From: Neobacillus mesonae
GTDB taxonomy: Bacteria; Bacillota; Bacilli; Paenibacillales; Paenibacillaceae
DNA length: 64,000 nucleotides
NCBI GenBank assembly: GCA_023715865.1
Contig: JAMBOW010000003.1
Span: 62,001 to 126,000, forward strand
Direction of reading: 5' to 3'
Position 1 is the stretch's first letter. Each line of letters starts with the position of its first letter. A program made the position numbers and the translations under genes. The notes beneath the pieces are model-generated. The model worked only from the letters and a program-made list of their open reading frames with translations, was not told where the DNA came from and ran no database searches. This document shows, piece by piece, positions 28,926-38,111 of the stretch.

Positions 28926-29526
28926 GGGCAAGAAGCTTGGGTTTCGTTATGAACGTGAGAACTGGATGATGCGTGGGGTCGATATTGCGATCTCAGCCGG
29001 GGAAGTCGTGGGTCTTAGCGGACCCAGCGGTGCGGGAAAAACGACGCTTGCTCGTATGCTGGCAGGTTATCTTGCACCGTTCGAAGGTGAAGTGCTTCTG
29101 GAGGGGAAGCCGCTTCAGCATAGCGGCTATGCCCCGGTTCAGCTTGTGTTCCAGCATCCGGAGACAGCTGTTAATCCAAAATGGCGGATGCACAAAGTGC
29201 TGGAGGAAGCGGGCATGCATGATCAAAGCCTGCTTCGCATGCTTGGTATCGAAGAGGAATGGCTGCGTAGAAAGCCAAGCGAGCTGTCCGGAGGTGAACT
29301 GCAGCGGTTCTGCGTAGCAAGAGCGCTGGGAGCAGGCACCCGCTTTCTTATTGCCGATGAGATGACGACGATGCTGGATGCGGTGACGCAGGCCCAGATC
29401 TGGCAGGCTGTTCTAACCCTGGTTGAAAAGCGGGGTATGGGTATACTGGTTATTAGTCATGAGACTGCTCTTCTGGATCGTTTATGCAGCCGTATTATAG
29501 ACTGGCAGCCAGCGTCAGTTTCATGA
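28915..29526 (+). CDS. nikE: Nickel ABC transporter ATPase (NikE-like)
   Basis: Second ATPase, 203 residues, shorter than the partner because it lacks the C-terminal cysteine extension. Walker A GPSGAGKTT at about 36-44, signature LSGGELQRFCVARAL, Walker B FLIADEMTTMLD, in which Met replaces the usual Pro of DEPT; switch His in VISHE. Start overlaps the end of nikD. Last gene of the operon. Confidence 0.87.
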   Translation: MLLEGKKLGFRYERENWMMRGVDIAISAGEVVGLSGPSGAGKTTLARMLAGYLAPFEGEVLLEGKPLQHSGYAPVQLVFQHPETAVNPKWRMHKVLEEAGMHDQSLLRMLGIEEEWLRRKPSELSGGELQRFCVARALGAGTRFLIADEMTTMLDAVTQAQIWQAVLTLVEKRGMGILVISHETALLDRLCSRIIDWQPASVS

Positions 29527-29619
29527 AGTATTTGTTTGAGGGCGGCTTCTTTTTCTAGTATGATACTCACTAGAGCATAAGGAATCTGTTAGAAATTATA
29601 GATAAAGGCGGTTATCAGT

Positions 29620-30087
29620 ATGTCAGAACGTAATTTATCTCCTCTCGTTGCAGCACTTGAAATGGAGCCCCATCCGGAAGGCGGCTGGTTCAAGGAGATG
29701 TGGAAGTCTTCTTATCAAATTCCACACTCTGTGCTTCCCTCTGTATATTCCGGAGCGCGTCCTGCAGCAACTTCCATTTACTTTTTGTTGCATCCTGAAG
29801 AATTCTCCGATTGGCATGTCGTTCACTCGGATGAGCTGTGGCTGTGGCATTCCGGCAGCCCCGTGGAGCTGATCATCGGCGGAAGCGGCGAAGGCGAGCC
29901 GGAGCAAACGAAGTCGTACATTTTAGGTCCCGATGTTGCAGCAGGTCAGTACCCGCAGGCTTTGGCCCCGGGAGGGCAATGGCAGATGGCCCGTCCGCTT
30001 GGAGATGAGCCGGTGCTCGTATCCTGTGTTGTTGCACCAGGATTTCATTATGATGATTTCAGACTCATTCAGCGCGGGGAAGAGTAA
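29620..30087 (+). CDS. Cupin-fold DUF985 protein
   Basis: Conserved cytoplasmic protein of 155 residues with the DUF985 signature EPHPEGGWFKEMW at about 16-28 and the cupin stretch SDWHVVHSDELWLWHSGSPVEL. Function of the family is not established; a sugar- or metal-binding cupin is likely. AAAGGCGG precedes the ATG. Single gene closed by a terminator. Confidence 0.88.
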   Translation: MSERNLSPLVAALEMEPHPEGGWFKEMWKSSYQIPHSVLPSVYSGARPAATSIYFLLHPEEFSDWHVVHSDELWLWHSGSPVELIIGGSGEGEPEQTKSYILGPDVAAGQYPQALAPGGQWQMARPLGDEPVLVSCVVAPGFHYDDFRLIQRGEE

Positions 30088-30107
30088 TTTAATATAAGCT
30101 AATGCGC

Positions 30108-30137
30108 AGGCCGACTTTCGTCGGCTTGTTTTTGTTT
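30108..30137 (+). terminator. Terminator after the cupin gene
   Basis: GCCGAC (30110-30115) and GTCGGC (30120-30125) around TTTC, followed by TTGTTTTTGTTTTTT. Confidence 0.85.
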
Positions 30138-30254
30138 TTTATGACCCAAAGTTTGGAATAATAAGATTGTGGTGATAAGATGAATATTAAAAAGCACCTC
30201 GTTCGTAAATAGAAAATCTTATACATAGATTAAGCTGGTGAAGGAGTCAAAGAG

Positions 30255-31505
30255 ATGGTTAAACAGACGAAAAAAGCCGCTGCATGGTCGCTTGTTATCA
30301 TGGGGGCAGGATTCGCGGCATCACTGCCTTTTCAGGACAGTATAGCTGGGAAAATGCTGGTGGGTTCCTTTGAAGCCGGTCTCGTCGGCGGACTTGCCGA
30401 CTGGTTTGCAGTAACAGCGCTGTTTCGCCACCCGCTGGGACTTAAGATTCCACATACCGCCTTGCTTCCGAAGAATCGTAAAAAAATAACGGAGGCGCTT
30501 GTTTCAGCGGTTGAGAATAATCTCTTGAACAAGGAAAGCATTGCTGCCAAGGTTGCAGACATGCCGATCTCGCAAATGATATTAGAGATGGCGGAAAAAG
30601 AGCTTCATGCACAAAGCACGCATGAAGCGATAGATCGTTTGGCCAAGAGAATCGTGTCATCTATCCCGCTGGAACGGATTGCTCCGCTCGTCGCGGAGGA
30701 GATTAAGCGTCAGGCAGGCAGCTTGGAGATCCAGCCACTGTTATCCAAGGCAGAGCAATATATTACGAGTAAGGGATATGACAAGGTTGCTCTGGATTAC
30801 AGCCTGGATCAGGCTGAAGCATGGCTGGCAAAGCCTGATTCACAATATACGCTTGGTGAAATCGGGATGAAGGCGATAAACTCCCTGCAGGTTAACGGGT
30901 TGATGCAATTTGCTCTGAACGCTTTGATGGGCTATTTGAACGAAGAGCGTCTTGGCGGGATTCTTCAGCGTTTCCTGTATGACCAAGTGCAGGATTTAAA
31001 ATATGAGGGGCACCCTCGCAGGCAGAGTGTGCTTAGCACGATACGCAAACAGCTCGGCCAGCTGGCACACAGCAGTAAGGTGACAAAAGGGCTGGAGGAG
31101 TGGAAGGCTTCCATGCTTGAAGGCTGGGATGCGGAGAAGGCTGTCTTAACGAAGATGGAAGAGTTCCGTGACAAAGCGCTGGTCTATATGGAAGATGGAA
31201 GCTATGTCCAGCAGCATCTTATTCCGATTGTGGAATCCCTTGTGACCGAAGTGAAAGAGGATGCTGAGCTGCTTGAGCGGATTAACCGCAAGATTGTGGA
31301 CAGCATAACGAGTCTGGTCGAACGGAATCATTCCAAAATTGGCCAGCTTGTTCGGGAAAACATTGATAAGATGGATAACAACACGCTGATTGCGATGATG
31401 GAGGATAAGCTGGGTGAGGATTTACAGTGGATCCGGATTAATGGTGCAGTCACTGGCTTTATTATCGGGATTGTACTGACAGCGCTGCAGCTGGCGCTTG
31501 CTTGA
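30255..31505 (+). CDS. DUF445 membrane protein
   Basis: Conserved protein of 416 residues. N-terminal hydrophobic segment (about 10-50) contains GGLADWFAVTALFRHPLGLKIPHT split by the family's usual spacing; a long helical middle follows, and a C-terminal membrane segment GAVTGFIIGIVLTALQLAL closes it. Matches the DUF445 (YjiN) family; function unknown. GGTGAAGGAG precedes the ATG. Single gene. Confidence 0.9.
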   Translation: MVKQTKKAAAWSLVIMGAGFAASLPFQDSIAGKMLVGSFEAGLVGGLADWFAVTALFRHPLGLKIPHTALLPKNRKKITEALVSAVENNLLNKESIAAKVADMPISQMILEMAEKELHAQSTHEAIDRLAKRIVSSIPLERIAPLVAEEIKRQAGSLEIQPLLSKAEQYITSKGYDKVALDYSLDQAEAWLAKPDSQYTLGEIGMKAINSLQVNGLMQFALNALMGYLNEERLGGILQRFLYDQVQDLKYEGHPRRQSVLSTIRKQLGQLAHSSKVTKGLEEWKASMLEGWDAEKAVLTKMEEFRDKALVYMEDGSYVQQHLIPIVESLVTEVKEDAELLERINRKIVDSITSLVERNHSKIGQLVRENIDKMDNNTLIAMMEDKLGEDLQWIRINGAVTGFIIGIVLTALQLALA

Positions 31506-31529
31506 GTTCCTCTTTTTTAGCCATATAGA

Positions 31530-31568
31530 AAGGCTGTTCCCCTTGCACAGGGGGACAGCCTTTTTTTT
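31530..31568 (+). terminator. Terminator after the DUF445 gene, bidirectional
   Basis: AAGGCTGTTCCCC pairs with GGGGGACAGCCTT around TTGCACA, followed by eight T. It separates convergent genes. Confidence 0.88.
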
Positions 31569-31579
31569 AAAATGCCTTT

Positions 31580-32236
31580 TTAACTCTGAAAATCCCGTTC
31601 AATCCATCCCTTTTCCAAAGCGTATCTTGTCAGCTGTACACGATTCTCGAGTTGGAGCTTTTGCAGGATGTTCTTAAGATGATTCTTCACAGTTTGATCC
31701 GATATGCCAAGTGCATCTGCAATCTCCCGATTGGTTTTGCCTGAGGCGACCCAGTTTAAAATTTCCCTTTCCCTAGTGGTCAGCGGCGTTCCTCCATCAT
31801 CTGTCTTCTTCGTCTTTGGAAACTCTTGGAGGATGCGATAAGCAAGCTCAGGATTGACCGGAGCCTCATCACTCACGACCGCTTTAAGGTATTCAATCCA
31901 GGTGGAGGAAGAGAGGTTTTTGAATAAATATCCTTGTGCGCCTTGCTTTAAGGCTTCGAAGAGATGGGTCACATCATCCGATACCGTTACCATAACAATA
32001 ATGACATAGGGATATTGTTGTTTAATAGCCCGTGTCGTTTCCAGACCGTCCATTCCCGGCATTCGGATATCCATGAGTATGAGATCCGGCATCCATTCCT
32101 CGGTAAGAGCGAGCGCTTCATCACCGCTTGAAGCGGTAGCTACAATATCAAACAAAGGTTCTTCAGATAATATAGTTTTCATTGCTGCTCTGGCATGTGC
32201 TGAATCATCGACAATCAGTACCCGTGTCGATTTCAT
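31580..32236 (-). CDS. Response regulator, NarL/LuxR family (second system)
   Basis: Two-component transcription factor of 218 residues. Receiver about 1-120 with phosphoacceptor Asp56 (LILMDIRMPG) and VDD acidic pair; LuxR HTH about 150-210 (LTTREREILNWVASGKTNREIAD). ATG at 32236 has AAAGGGGGTG eight bases upstream and overlaps the kinase stop (ATGA); the longer frame from 32269 lies inside the kinase gene. Target genes unknown. Confidence 0.92.
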   Translation of the reverse strand: MKSTRVLIVDDSAHARAAMKTILSEEPLFDIVATASSGDEALALTEEWMPDLILMDIRMPGMDGLETTRAIKQQYPYVIIVMVTVSDDVTHLFEALKQGAQGYLFKNLSSSTWIEYLKAVVSDEAPVNPELAYRILQEFPKTKKTDDGGTPLTTREREILNWVASGKTNREIADALGISDQTVKNHLKNILQKLQLENRVQLTRYALEKGWIERDFQS

Positions 32237-33075
32237 GAAGACGCACCCCCTTTGATAATCGTCATGCATGTCCCGCTGGGTTCCATATTATTAAACTGAA
32301 ATTCCCAGCCCATTTCTTTTGCGCGTCCTCTCGTAATTCGAAGACCATAACAGCCCTTCTGCTGCTCGGGATCACCGCTGTAGCCTATTCCGTCATCGGC
32401 AATGGATACTCTCCAATGCTTGGCGTTTCCTGTTCCATTCACCGTAATGGTGTCAGCATTTGCATGCTTGCGGATATTTAGAATCGCTTCTCTTATGCAG
32501 GAGATGAGCTCTACATGTTCTTTGGTCGTAAATGCGTCGTCTGGAATGTCCCAGTTGATCCGGGATTCGATTCGGCTGCTTGCGATCATATCCTCAATCT
32601 GTCTTTGCATCTGCTGGGGAGAAGTTAAGTATTCCTCTTCTCCGTGCGGAACTTTAAGCTGGGCAATGGCCTGTCTGGCATAATGATGCACTTCGTGGAC
32701 GGTTTTTCTTGCATCCTGCAGCTCGCCATCGTAAGAAGTTCCAGCCAGCTTGCGTTCTGCTTTATCCATCTGAACAGACAGCAAAAATAAGGATTGGGCA
32801 ATGCCGTCGTGCAGCTCTCGTGCCAGCTGTTCTCTAGCCTCCAAGGCAGATTTAGCGGCTTTCTCTTTTTCCAGCTCCGCTTGTGATTTCTCCAGTATCG
32901 TAAACAATTTATTCAACAATGTGACACTGATCAAATATACAATTACAGGGGTGAGCCAGTTTCCTGCCTCCATAGAAAGGTAAGGCATCAGGAATTGATG
33001 CCGGATGTATTCCCATAGACCGACCGTGATGGTAGGAATGAAGAGAATCATCCATTTAATTTGTTTATAGCTCAT
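32233..33075 (-). CDS. Membrane sensor histidine kinase, HisKA_3 type
   Basis: Partner kinase of 280 residues. Two hydrophobic segments (about 8-22 and 40-58) with a very short outside loop, then a coiled linker rich in Glu/Lys, phosphoacceptor His89 in ARELHDGIAQSLF, and the ATPase domain (EAILNIRKHANADT, ADDGIGY). The short external loop suggests intramembrane sensing like LiaS/DesK-type kinases (inference). GGAGATCATACC precedes the ATG. Confidence 0.9.
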   Translation of the reverse strand: MSYKQIKWMILFIPTITVGLWEYIRHQFLMPYLSMEAGNWLTPVIVYLISVTLLNKLFTILEKSQAELEKEKAAKSALEAREQLARELHDGIAQSLFLLSVQMDKAERKLAGTSYDGELQDARKTVHEVHHYARQAIAQLKVPHGEEEYLTSPQQMQRQIEDMIASSRIESRINWDIPDDAFTTKEHVELISCIREAILNIRKHANADTITVNGTGNAKHWRVSIADDGIGYSGDPEQQKGCYGLRITRGRAKEMGWEFQFNNMEPSGTCMTIIKGGASS

Positions 33076-33421
33076 CTAAGGTATGATCTCCTTTGAACGG
33101 GTAAGATTAAAGTTTCTATAAAATCCAGTCGATTCTATTATACCCTTTACTCCAAAAAGGCGCCTGCTGTCTTCAAATGTATTCGCCAATGTTAGGAACA
33201 AAATCTAGCATTTTAGAGCAATTGTATGGCTGAACCTGATGCAGGCAGAAAATTGTCCATTTAATACTTTTAATTTGTTATTTTCAAACAGAATAATATT
33301 TTCCTTAGTTAAGAGCCTTTCGATATACTAGGTACAACTTCATTCTAAGCGGAATTTTCCGTCTTGGAATGGAGGTAATTCATAAAGAGAGAGAAAAATA
33401 CTGAAGGAGTGTAGTAAAAGC
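33076..33421. other. Intergenic region between two-component system and small gene
   Basis: 346 bases with no gene. A -35 TTCCTT (33301-33306) and -10 TATACT (33324-33329) with 17-base spacing point at the 56-residue gene on the plus strand. I see no riboswitch or repeat. Confidence 0.4.
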
Positions 33422-33592
33422 ATGAGTCAAGCCGTATTGGAACGTCGAAGTGAAATACTCAAGAAGAATATCGAACGAATGTTGATTAAGGAAAACCAAC
33501 GTGGCATTACGAGACAGCAAAGCATGTTTTTACAGCAGATGATTAAGGAGCTTCATCAAACCTCTCACGATTTGAATGCAGAGAAACACTAG
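33422..33592 (+). CDS. Small charged protein of 56 residues
   Basis: Hypothetical protein. It starts MSQAVLERRSEILKKNIERM and continues with helical, highly charged sequence (IKENQRGITRQQSMFLQQM) to NAEKH. GAAGGAG lies about 12 bases upstream, and a candidate promoter is present about 95 bases before the ATG; a strong terminator follows. Length and helical character recall Spo0E-like phosphatases, but the SQELD motif is not in the right place, so I leave it unassigned. Confidence 0.6.
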   Translation: MSQAVLERRSEILKKNIERMLIKENQRGITRQQSMFLQQMIKELHQTSHDLNAEKH

Positions 33593-33625
33593 TTCAATGA
33601 CTCGAGTACCTGCCTAAATGATACG

Positions 33626-33680
33626 AAAAAAACCTATGCTTATTCTACGAATTTCCCTGTAGAAGCAGCATAGGTTTTTT
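33626..33680 (+). terminator. Bidirectional terminator
   Basis: AAAAAACCTATGCT (33627-33640) pairs with AGCATAGGTTTTTT (33667-33680), with an inner TTCTAC/GTAGAA stem. It lies between the convergent 56-residue and GGDEF/HD-GYP genes. Confidence 0.88.
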
Positions 33681-33698
33681 GATTTTTGAACTAAAAGC

Positions 33699-35561
33699 TC
33701 ATGTCTGAGCGGCTGGCAGTTGTACGGAAGAAGATTGCTCCGATTTAGGCAGCTGCGCGCTGATATAAGAGATGAACAGCTCCGCAAGCTCAGGGTCAAA
33801 CTGCGAACCTGCGCAGGCACGTAACTCAATGATTCCTTCTTCCAGGGTCTTGGTCTTCTGATAAGGCCTTTCCGAGGTCATGGCATCAAAGGAGTCGATG
33901 ACGGTCAGCATCCGGCAAAGCTTCGGAATTTCTTTCCCTTTGAGTCCATGAGGATAACCCTTTCCGTCATAGCGCTCGTGGTGGAGCTCGATATAAGGAA
34001 TCAAATCCTTAAACCTTGGATCGGTCATGGCGATCTTCTTGCCCCAGGTCACGTGCTGCTTCACGGTTTCCCATTCATCCGGAGTCAGCTTTCCTTTTTT
34101 GTTCAGCACTCCCCAAGGAATTTCCAATTTGCCGATATCATGAATTAACGCTCCGAGGATAAAGCTGCGTCTTTCTTCCTTGTCCAGGAGGAGAACGCTG
34201 CTCATATCGAGAGCATACTTGTACACCCGTTTAGAATGCTTAAATGTATCGATATCCTTGTAAATAAACAAGTTCAGCTGCTGCTCGATATAATGGATTT
34301 CCTGCTCCAGATCAATATCAGCTTCTATATCAATATCACAGCCGTAGGTATGAACGGTGTTTTTTCCTTGTTTTTTAGCATAGTAGAGCGCTTTGTCGGC
34401 GTGATCTACCAGCTGGGATTTGTCATACAGCTCAATGTCATATCCCGCAATACCAGCTGAGAAGGACAAACATTTATGAGGAAAAACTTCTACGCCATCA
34501 AAAGGAGTATCGTTTAATTTTTTTCGGATTCGGTCTACGAATGATCGAGCTTCTTCAACGGCATAGCCGGGCATCAGCAGGGTGAATTCTTCTCCACCGT
34601 ATCGGGAAGCGATGATGGGCGTGTCTTTGGTTTCTTCCTTCAATAGTGCGCCTAGAAAGCTGATAAGCAGATCGCCCTTCAGGTGACCGAAGCTGTCATT
34701 ATATTTTTTGAAATCATCAATATCAATCATGGCAAGAGCAAGCGGTGTATCATTTTTGCGTGCTTCTTCAATGTTTGTCTCGAGCGAATTCTCGAAATAG
34801 CTGTGATTAAACAGTCCGGTCCGCTGATCAATATTCGAACGATTCAGAATTTGATGATACATATCAAATAACTGGCGGAAAGCATGCGACAATAGTATAG
34901 CCAGGCCAAGGAATAGAATAAGTCCCAATACCCCATTATGTACAATTAATACTACGAGTACGAGGGAAAGAATAAGCATGCATAAATAGACAAGCATGGT
35001 CTCTTTAACGAAACCTTTTAGAGTGTTGTACAAATCTTGACGATACAAAAGGTAGTAATACATAAACATGCCTATGGTGTTCACAGAAAAGTAAACCGCC
35101 AGCGCAATCATGTATACAGGCAAGTTTTGATCATTTACGGTACCGGGTGTTCCTCCAAGCGCTAGATATACTACATCGGAAAAAGATATCATTAAAGAAT
35201 ACAAGGTGAAGTTGGTTAACTGCTTCCACAACGCCACATTACGTTTATAGATTAAATAGCACAAGAATGAAAAAAGCAGCACGGACAGCGCCAATTCTCT
35301 TCCATATATAAAGATGCATGCAAGATATATAGAAGAATCAAAGGACATAACATTTCCTTCGGGAGGAAGCCGGAACGTCAAGCTGTTTAGAATAAGCGTA
35401 GCACCCAGCATAATATACAAAGTAACCCACTCATCAGGTGAATAGGAAAAAAAGGCAGCCCCGTTATTCCACCAAAAGGCGAGAATCCCAGCTATACAAA
35501 GGAAAAATATGTACCACTGACTGATATCGACTTTTTTGATTTTTGATAGAAGTGTTGTCAT
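33699..35561 (-). CDS. Membrane GGDEF and HD-GYP protein (cyclic di-GMP turnover)
   Basis: Putative cyclic-di-GMP enzyme of 620 residues. The N-terminal 240 residues hold about eight hydrophobic segments, a membrane sensor of unknown ligand. A GGDEF domain follows (about 250-405) with active motif RYGGEEF, and an HD-GYP domain (about 430-600) with HDIGK, HHERYDGKGYP and DSFDAMTSERPY intact. Both domains look catalytically competent; no clear RxxD inhibitory site precedes GGEEF. ATG at 35561 has AGGAG upstream. A terminator separates it from the upstream peptide gene, so it likely has its own promoter in 35562-35638. Confidence 0.93.
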   Translation of the reverse strand: MTTLLSKIKKVDISQWYIFFLCIAGILAFWWNNGAAFFSYSPDEWVTLYIMLGATLILNSLTFRLPPEGNVMSFDSSIYLACIFIYGRELALSVLLFSFLCYLIYKRNVALWKQLTNFTLYSLMISFSDVVYLALGGTPGTVNDQNLPVYMIALAVYFSVNTIGMFMYYYLLYRQDLYNTLKGFVKETMLVYLCMLILSLVLVVLIVHNGVLGLILFLGLAILLSHAFRQLFDMYHQILNRSNIDQRTGLFNHSYFENSLETNIEEARKNDTPLALAMIDIDDFKKYNDSFGHLKGDLLISFLGALLKEETKDTPIIASRYGGEEFTLLMPGYAVEEARSFVDRIRKKLNDTPFDGVEVFPHKCLSFSAGIAGYDIELYDKSQLVDHADKALYYAKKQGKNTVHTYGCDIDIEADIDLEQEIHYIEQQLNLFIYKDIDTFKHSKRVYKYALDMSSVLLLDKEERRSFILGALIHDIGKLEIPWGVLNKKGKLTPDEWETVKQHVTWGKKIAMTDPRFKDLIPYIELHHERYDGKGYPHGLKGKEIPKLCRMLTVIDSFDAMTSERPYQKTKTLEEGIIELRACAGSQFDPELAELFISYISAQLPKSEQSSSVQLPAAQT

Positions 35562-35638
35562 GAAATCTATTTTCTCCTAATTTAAATTCATTGTATGTTT
35601 TGTAATTTATCATGACATTAAATATTGATGTATAAAGA

Positions 35639-35664
35639 AAAAAACAGGCTTTGTCGCCTGTTTT
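35639..35664 (-). terminator. Terminator after the 30-residue peptide gene
   Basis: AAAACAGGC and GCCTGTTTT (35641-35664) form a stem around TTTGTC; on the minus strand a run of T follows. It lies 25-50 bases past the peptide stop. Confidence 0.85.
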
Positions 35665-35688
35665 AAGAGGAATAAAGCTCAGAGAATC

Positions 35689-35781
35689 TTAACCGAAAGC
35701 AAATCCAGAAGTCAATGCCACAACGACAGAAGCAACAATTACCCCGTTCATGATGATGCGGGCGATGTTAGATTTTTTCAT
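35689..35781 (-). CDS. 30-residue signal-like peptide
   Basis: Very small gene with a textbook AAGGAGG site (AAGGAGGATACATACC then ATG). The product begins MKKSNIARIIMNGVIVASVV and ends VALTSGFAFG: a positive N-terminus, a hydrophobic core and a short tail, like a secretion signal with almost nothing behind it. It starts 20 bases after the DUF5317 stop, so both are one transcript, ended by a terminator. No cysteine, so it is not an AgrD-type thiolactone. It could be a pheromone precursor or a membrane peptide; function unknown. Confidence 0.75.
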   Translation of the reverse strand: MKKSNIARIIMNGVIVASVVVALTSGFAFG

Positions 35782-35801
35782 GGTATGTATCCTCCTTCGT
35801 C

Positions 35802-36404
35802 TTAATTTGATGTATGTAAACTAGGTGCGAGATCTTGATCTTCAGAATCCTTCTTTGGTGGAACCATGATGCTCTGGATGTATAAGAAAATACCCAGGTT
35901 CATGACCACGTCCCCGATACTGATGACTTGGGTTCGAGGGTAAGGACTTGAAAGAGGAATGATGTCTCCCAAAAAGGATAAGCGGGTAGAGGCATCAAGC
36001 ATATAATGCTTGTACACAGCATCACCGCTGGTAAGAAGCTCTGTATAATAAGGCCCAAGAACTTGGGCTGCTTCTAACGAGACAGGCATCCGGCCGCCAT
36101 TGACAGCCATGACAATGAAGTTAAGGAATACGCCAATCAGAATGATAATAAAGCCCTTGTTCTGACGGTTAACCCATAAGAAGAACAAGCCGACAACATA
36201 AAGGAACATAAAGAAATATCCCGAGACGGGAGCCAGCCAAGCAGCATCTCCTTGAAAACGGAAGATGATAAACTGAATGAGCAGCAAAATCGGAAATATA
36301 AGTCCGCCCCTCAGCTTGATCTGACCAAACTGCGTGAGTCCATTCTTAAGGCCGCCTCTGAACAGTCCGACGATAAGTCCCAGAATTATACCATCATAGA
36401 CCAT
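35802..36404 (-). CDS. DUF5317 membrane protein
   Basis: Conserved membrane protein of 200 residues with about five hydrophobic segments. The family hallmark NGGRMPVS occurs at about 112-119, and a region with PLSSPYPRTQVISIGDVVMN follows. Function unknown. Start ATG has GGAG eight bases upstream. It is co-transcribed with the 30-residue peptide and lies upstream of a GGDEF/HD-GYP protein, which suggests a shared signalling role (inference). Confidence 0.85.
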   Translation of the reverse strand: MVYDGIILGLIVGLFRGGLKNGLTQFGQIKLRGGLIFPILLLIQFIIFRFQGDAAWLAPVSGYFFMFLYVVGLFFLWVNRQNKGFIIILIGVFLNFIVMAVNGGRMPVSLEAAQVLGPYYTELLTSGDAVYKHYMLDASTRLSFLGDIIPLSSPYPRTQVISIGDVVMNLGIFLYIQSIMVPPKKDSEDQDLAPSLHTSN

Positions 36405-36537
36405 GTATCAATCTCCGTAATTTCAAATTTTTACCGTATCGTTTGTATTCGACGGCAAAATGGTAAATCCTTCATGACTATAAAAATTTTTTTGAATAAT
36501 TTGTCCGATTTCTATTTTCTTGTCTGATTCAATCTAA

Positions 36538-37938
36538 TTACTTATAATCCCCTAGCAAATAGTTATAAAAAGGTACATCGACCCACAATTTATGACTCTC
36601 TACGTCGGCATCCGGGGCGAGTTCCCGAAAAGCCGCAGCTACGACTTTGGCATCGCTGCTTAGCGTGAAGGACTGAGCATAATAATTTCCTTGGACAATT
36701 GTATTGTTTGTAATCGGTGAGTAATCCTGGATTGCGGTGCTTGAATAATAGAGCGGCTGCCACCAGGAGGCATGAAGCAGGCCGGATTGATCATCGCTGT
36801 TCTTTTTGGCGTACGCAAGCAATATATCATTAAATCGAATCTTGTCAGCTGCCGTATCAAATTCGAAGGAAAGATCATATTCCTTGGCATAAGCGATGTA
36901 GTTGCCGTTTGCAATTTGTTCTACCTTATAATTCTCGGTTTCTTTAGGCTCTCCCCATTCCCTAAGGTAGATAAAGGCGGATGTCTTAGGCTGGAAGGAG
37001 ACGTCTGCTTGAATACCCTCGCTCTGCAAAAGACCAATGAGCTGTTTGGCGTGCTTGATGTCATCATGGCCGTAGGTCAGCGTGAGAGGCTCGATAAAGT
37101 TAGAGTCATATCTTCGATCCTTCAGGTTATATCCTGTCACTTGGCCTGCTTCGAGCGCTTGGTTAACAACTTTGCGAAGCTCGGGTGCCTGAATAAGATC
37201 AGAGGTGTCGTATGCATTGTACAGCTTGCTGATGATATCCTCATCGCTGGTCCGGCCGATACTATGTTTGTAATCGCCATTAAATTCAAGGACTCTTCCA
37301 AGCAGTACGGAAGCATATTCGGCAGTTGCAGGTAGCGCTCCGCGCGCTTGTGAATAGAGGGGAGACGGCAGCAGCCCGGTATCTACAGCAGCTGCAATTT
37401 CAGCGGCAGCGCTTTGGTTGTGCTGGAATCGGTCTTTGGACAATCCTAGAATATTTAGAGATGAGTCTACTTTGTTCTGGGGATAGGTATACCCCAGCTC
37501 GCTGATTCCTGCTGCTTTGACTGCAATATACAATGCGGACAATGGGGTCAGCGGGGCGTCCGCATTTACATTCAGCGAAGTCAATATGCCTGCTGAGTAC
37601 AGCTTGGCTGCTGCAGGATACAGAAGATCTGATGCAGAGAGGTCCGCAAACTCCGGAAATGACTCCTCTTCTGGTTTAAAGTCTACGATTTTAGCTACGG
37701 CTTCAATATATTCCCCTCTAGTCATCGAATCGCTGAAATAAATTCCATACTTATTATGAAGAAACTGAATATAGCCTGCAGCGGGCTCTCCGGTGCCAGA
37801 TAACGGACCGTTAACGCTGCTATGGACTGTAGTTAAAGCAGTAGACTTGGCTGCGGAGGCTGGGATCGGCGATCCAGCCGGCACAAGGACGGAAGCTATG
37901 CTTGTAGCAATAACGGTTTGCAGAAAAAACTTTTTCAT
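36538..37938 (-). CDS. Secreted protein with SLH-like region
   Basis: Exported protein of 466 residues. Signal peptide (MKKFFLQTVIATSIASVLVP, cleavage likely near PASA-AK). Residues about 70-170 contain SLH-like segments (MTRGEYIEAVAKIVDF, FADLSASDLLYPAAAKLYSAGI, PLTPLSALYIAVKAAG), which anchor proteins to the S-layer or cell wall polymer. The C-terminal 250 residues have no recognised domain. ATG at 37938 has GAGGAG upstream; an in-frame GTG nine bases earlier overlaps that site. Single gene. Confidence 0.8.
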   Translation of the reverse strand: MKKFFLQTVIATSIASVLVPAGSPIPASAAKSTALTTVHSSVNGPLSGTGEPAAGYIQFLHNKYGIYFSDSMTRGEYIEAVAKIVDFKPEEESFPEFADLSASDLLYPAAAKLYSAGILTSLNVNADAPLTPLSALYIAVKAAGISELGYTYPQNKVDSSLNILGLSKDRFQHNQSAAAEIAAAVDTGLLPSPLYSQARGALPATAEYASVLLGRVLEFNGDYKHSIGRTSDEDIISKLYNAYDTSDLIQAPELRKVVNQALEAGQVTGYNLKDRRYDSNFIEPLTLTYGHDDIKHAKQLIGLLQSEGIQADVSFQPKTSAFIYLREWGEPKETENYKVEQIANGNYIAYAKEYDLSFEFDTAADKIRFNDILLAYAKKNSDDQSGLLHASWWQPLYYSSTAIQDYSPITNNTIVQGNYYAQSFTLSSDAKVVAAAFRELAPDADVESHKLWVDVPFYNYLLGDYK

Positions 37939-38111
37939 AAAAACCACTCCTCAATATAAGATGAATAAGCTATAATCCATATAAATCCTATGAGATATGT
38001 AAGAATATTGGGAACATACTACCATTATGAAAAGAGAGGTGTCAACAAAATATTCGTAATGTAATGGACTATTGAGTATATTGTTTACATTATTTATCTA
38101 CCAAATGGTTA

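Noticed and set aside
33422..33592. Spo0E-like phosphatase assignment for the 56-residue protein
   Set aside because: The SQELD motif and its spacing from the first helix are not present.
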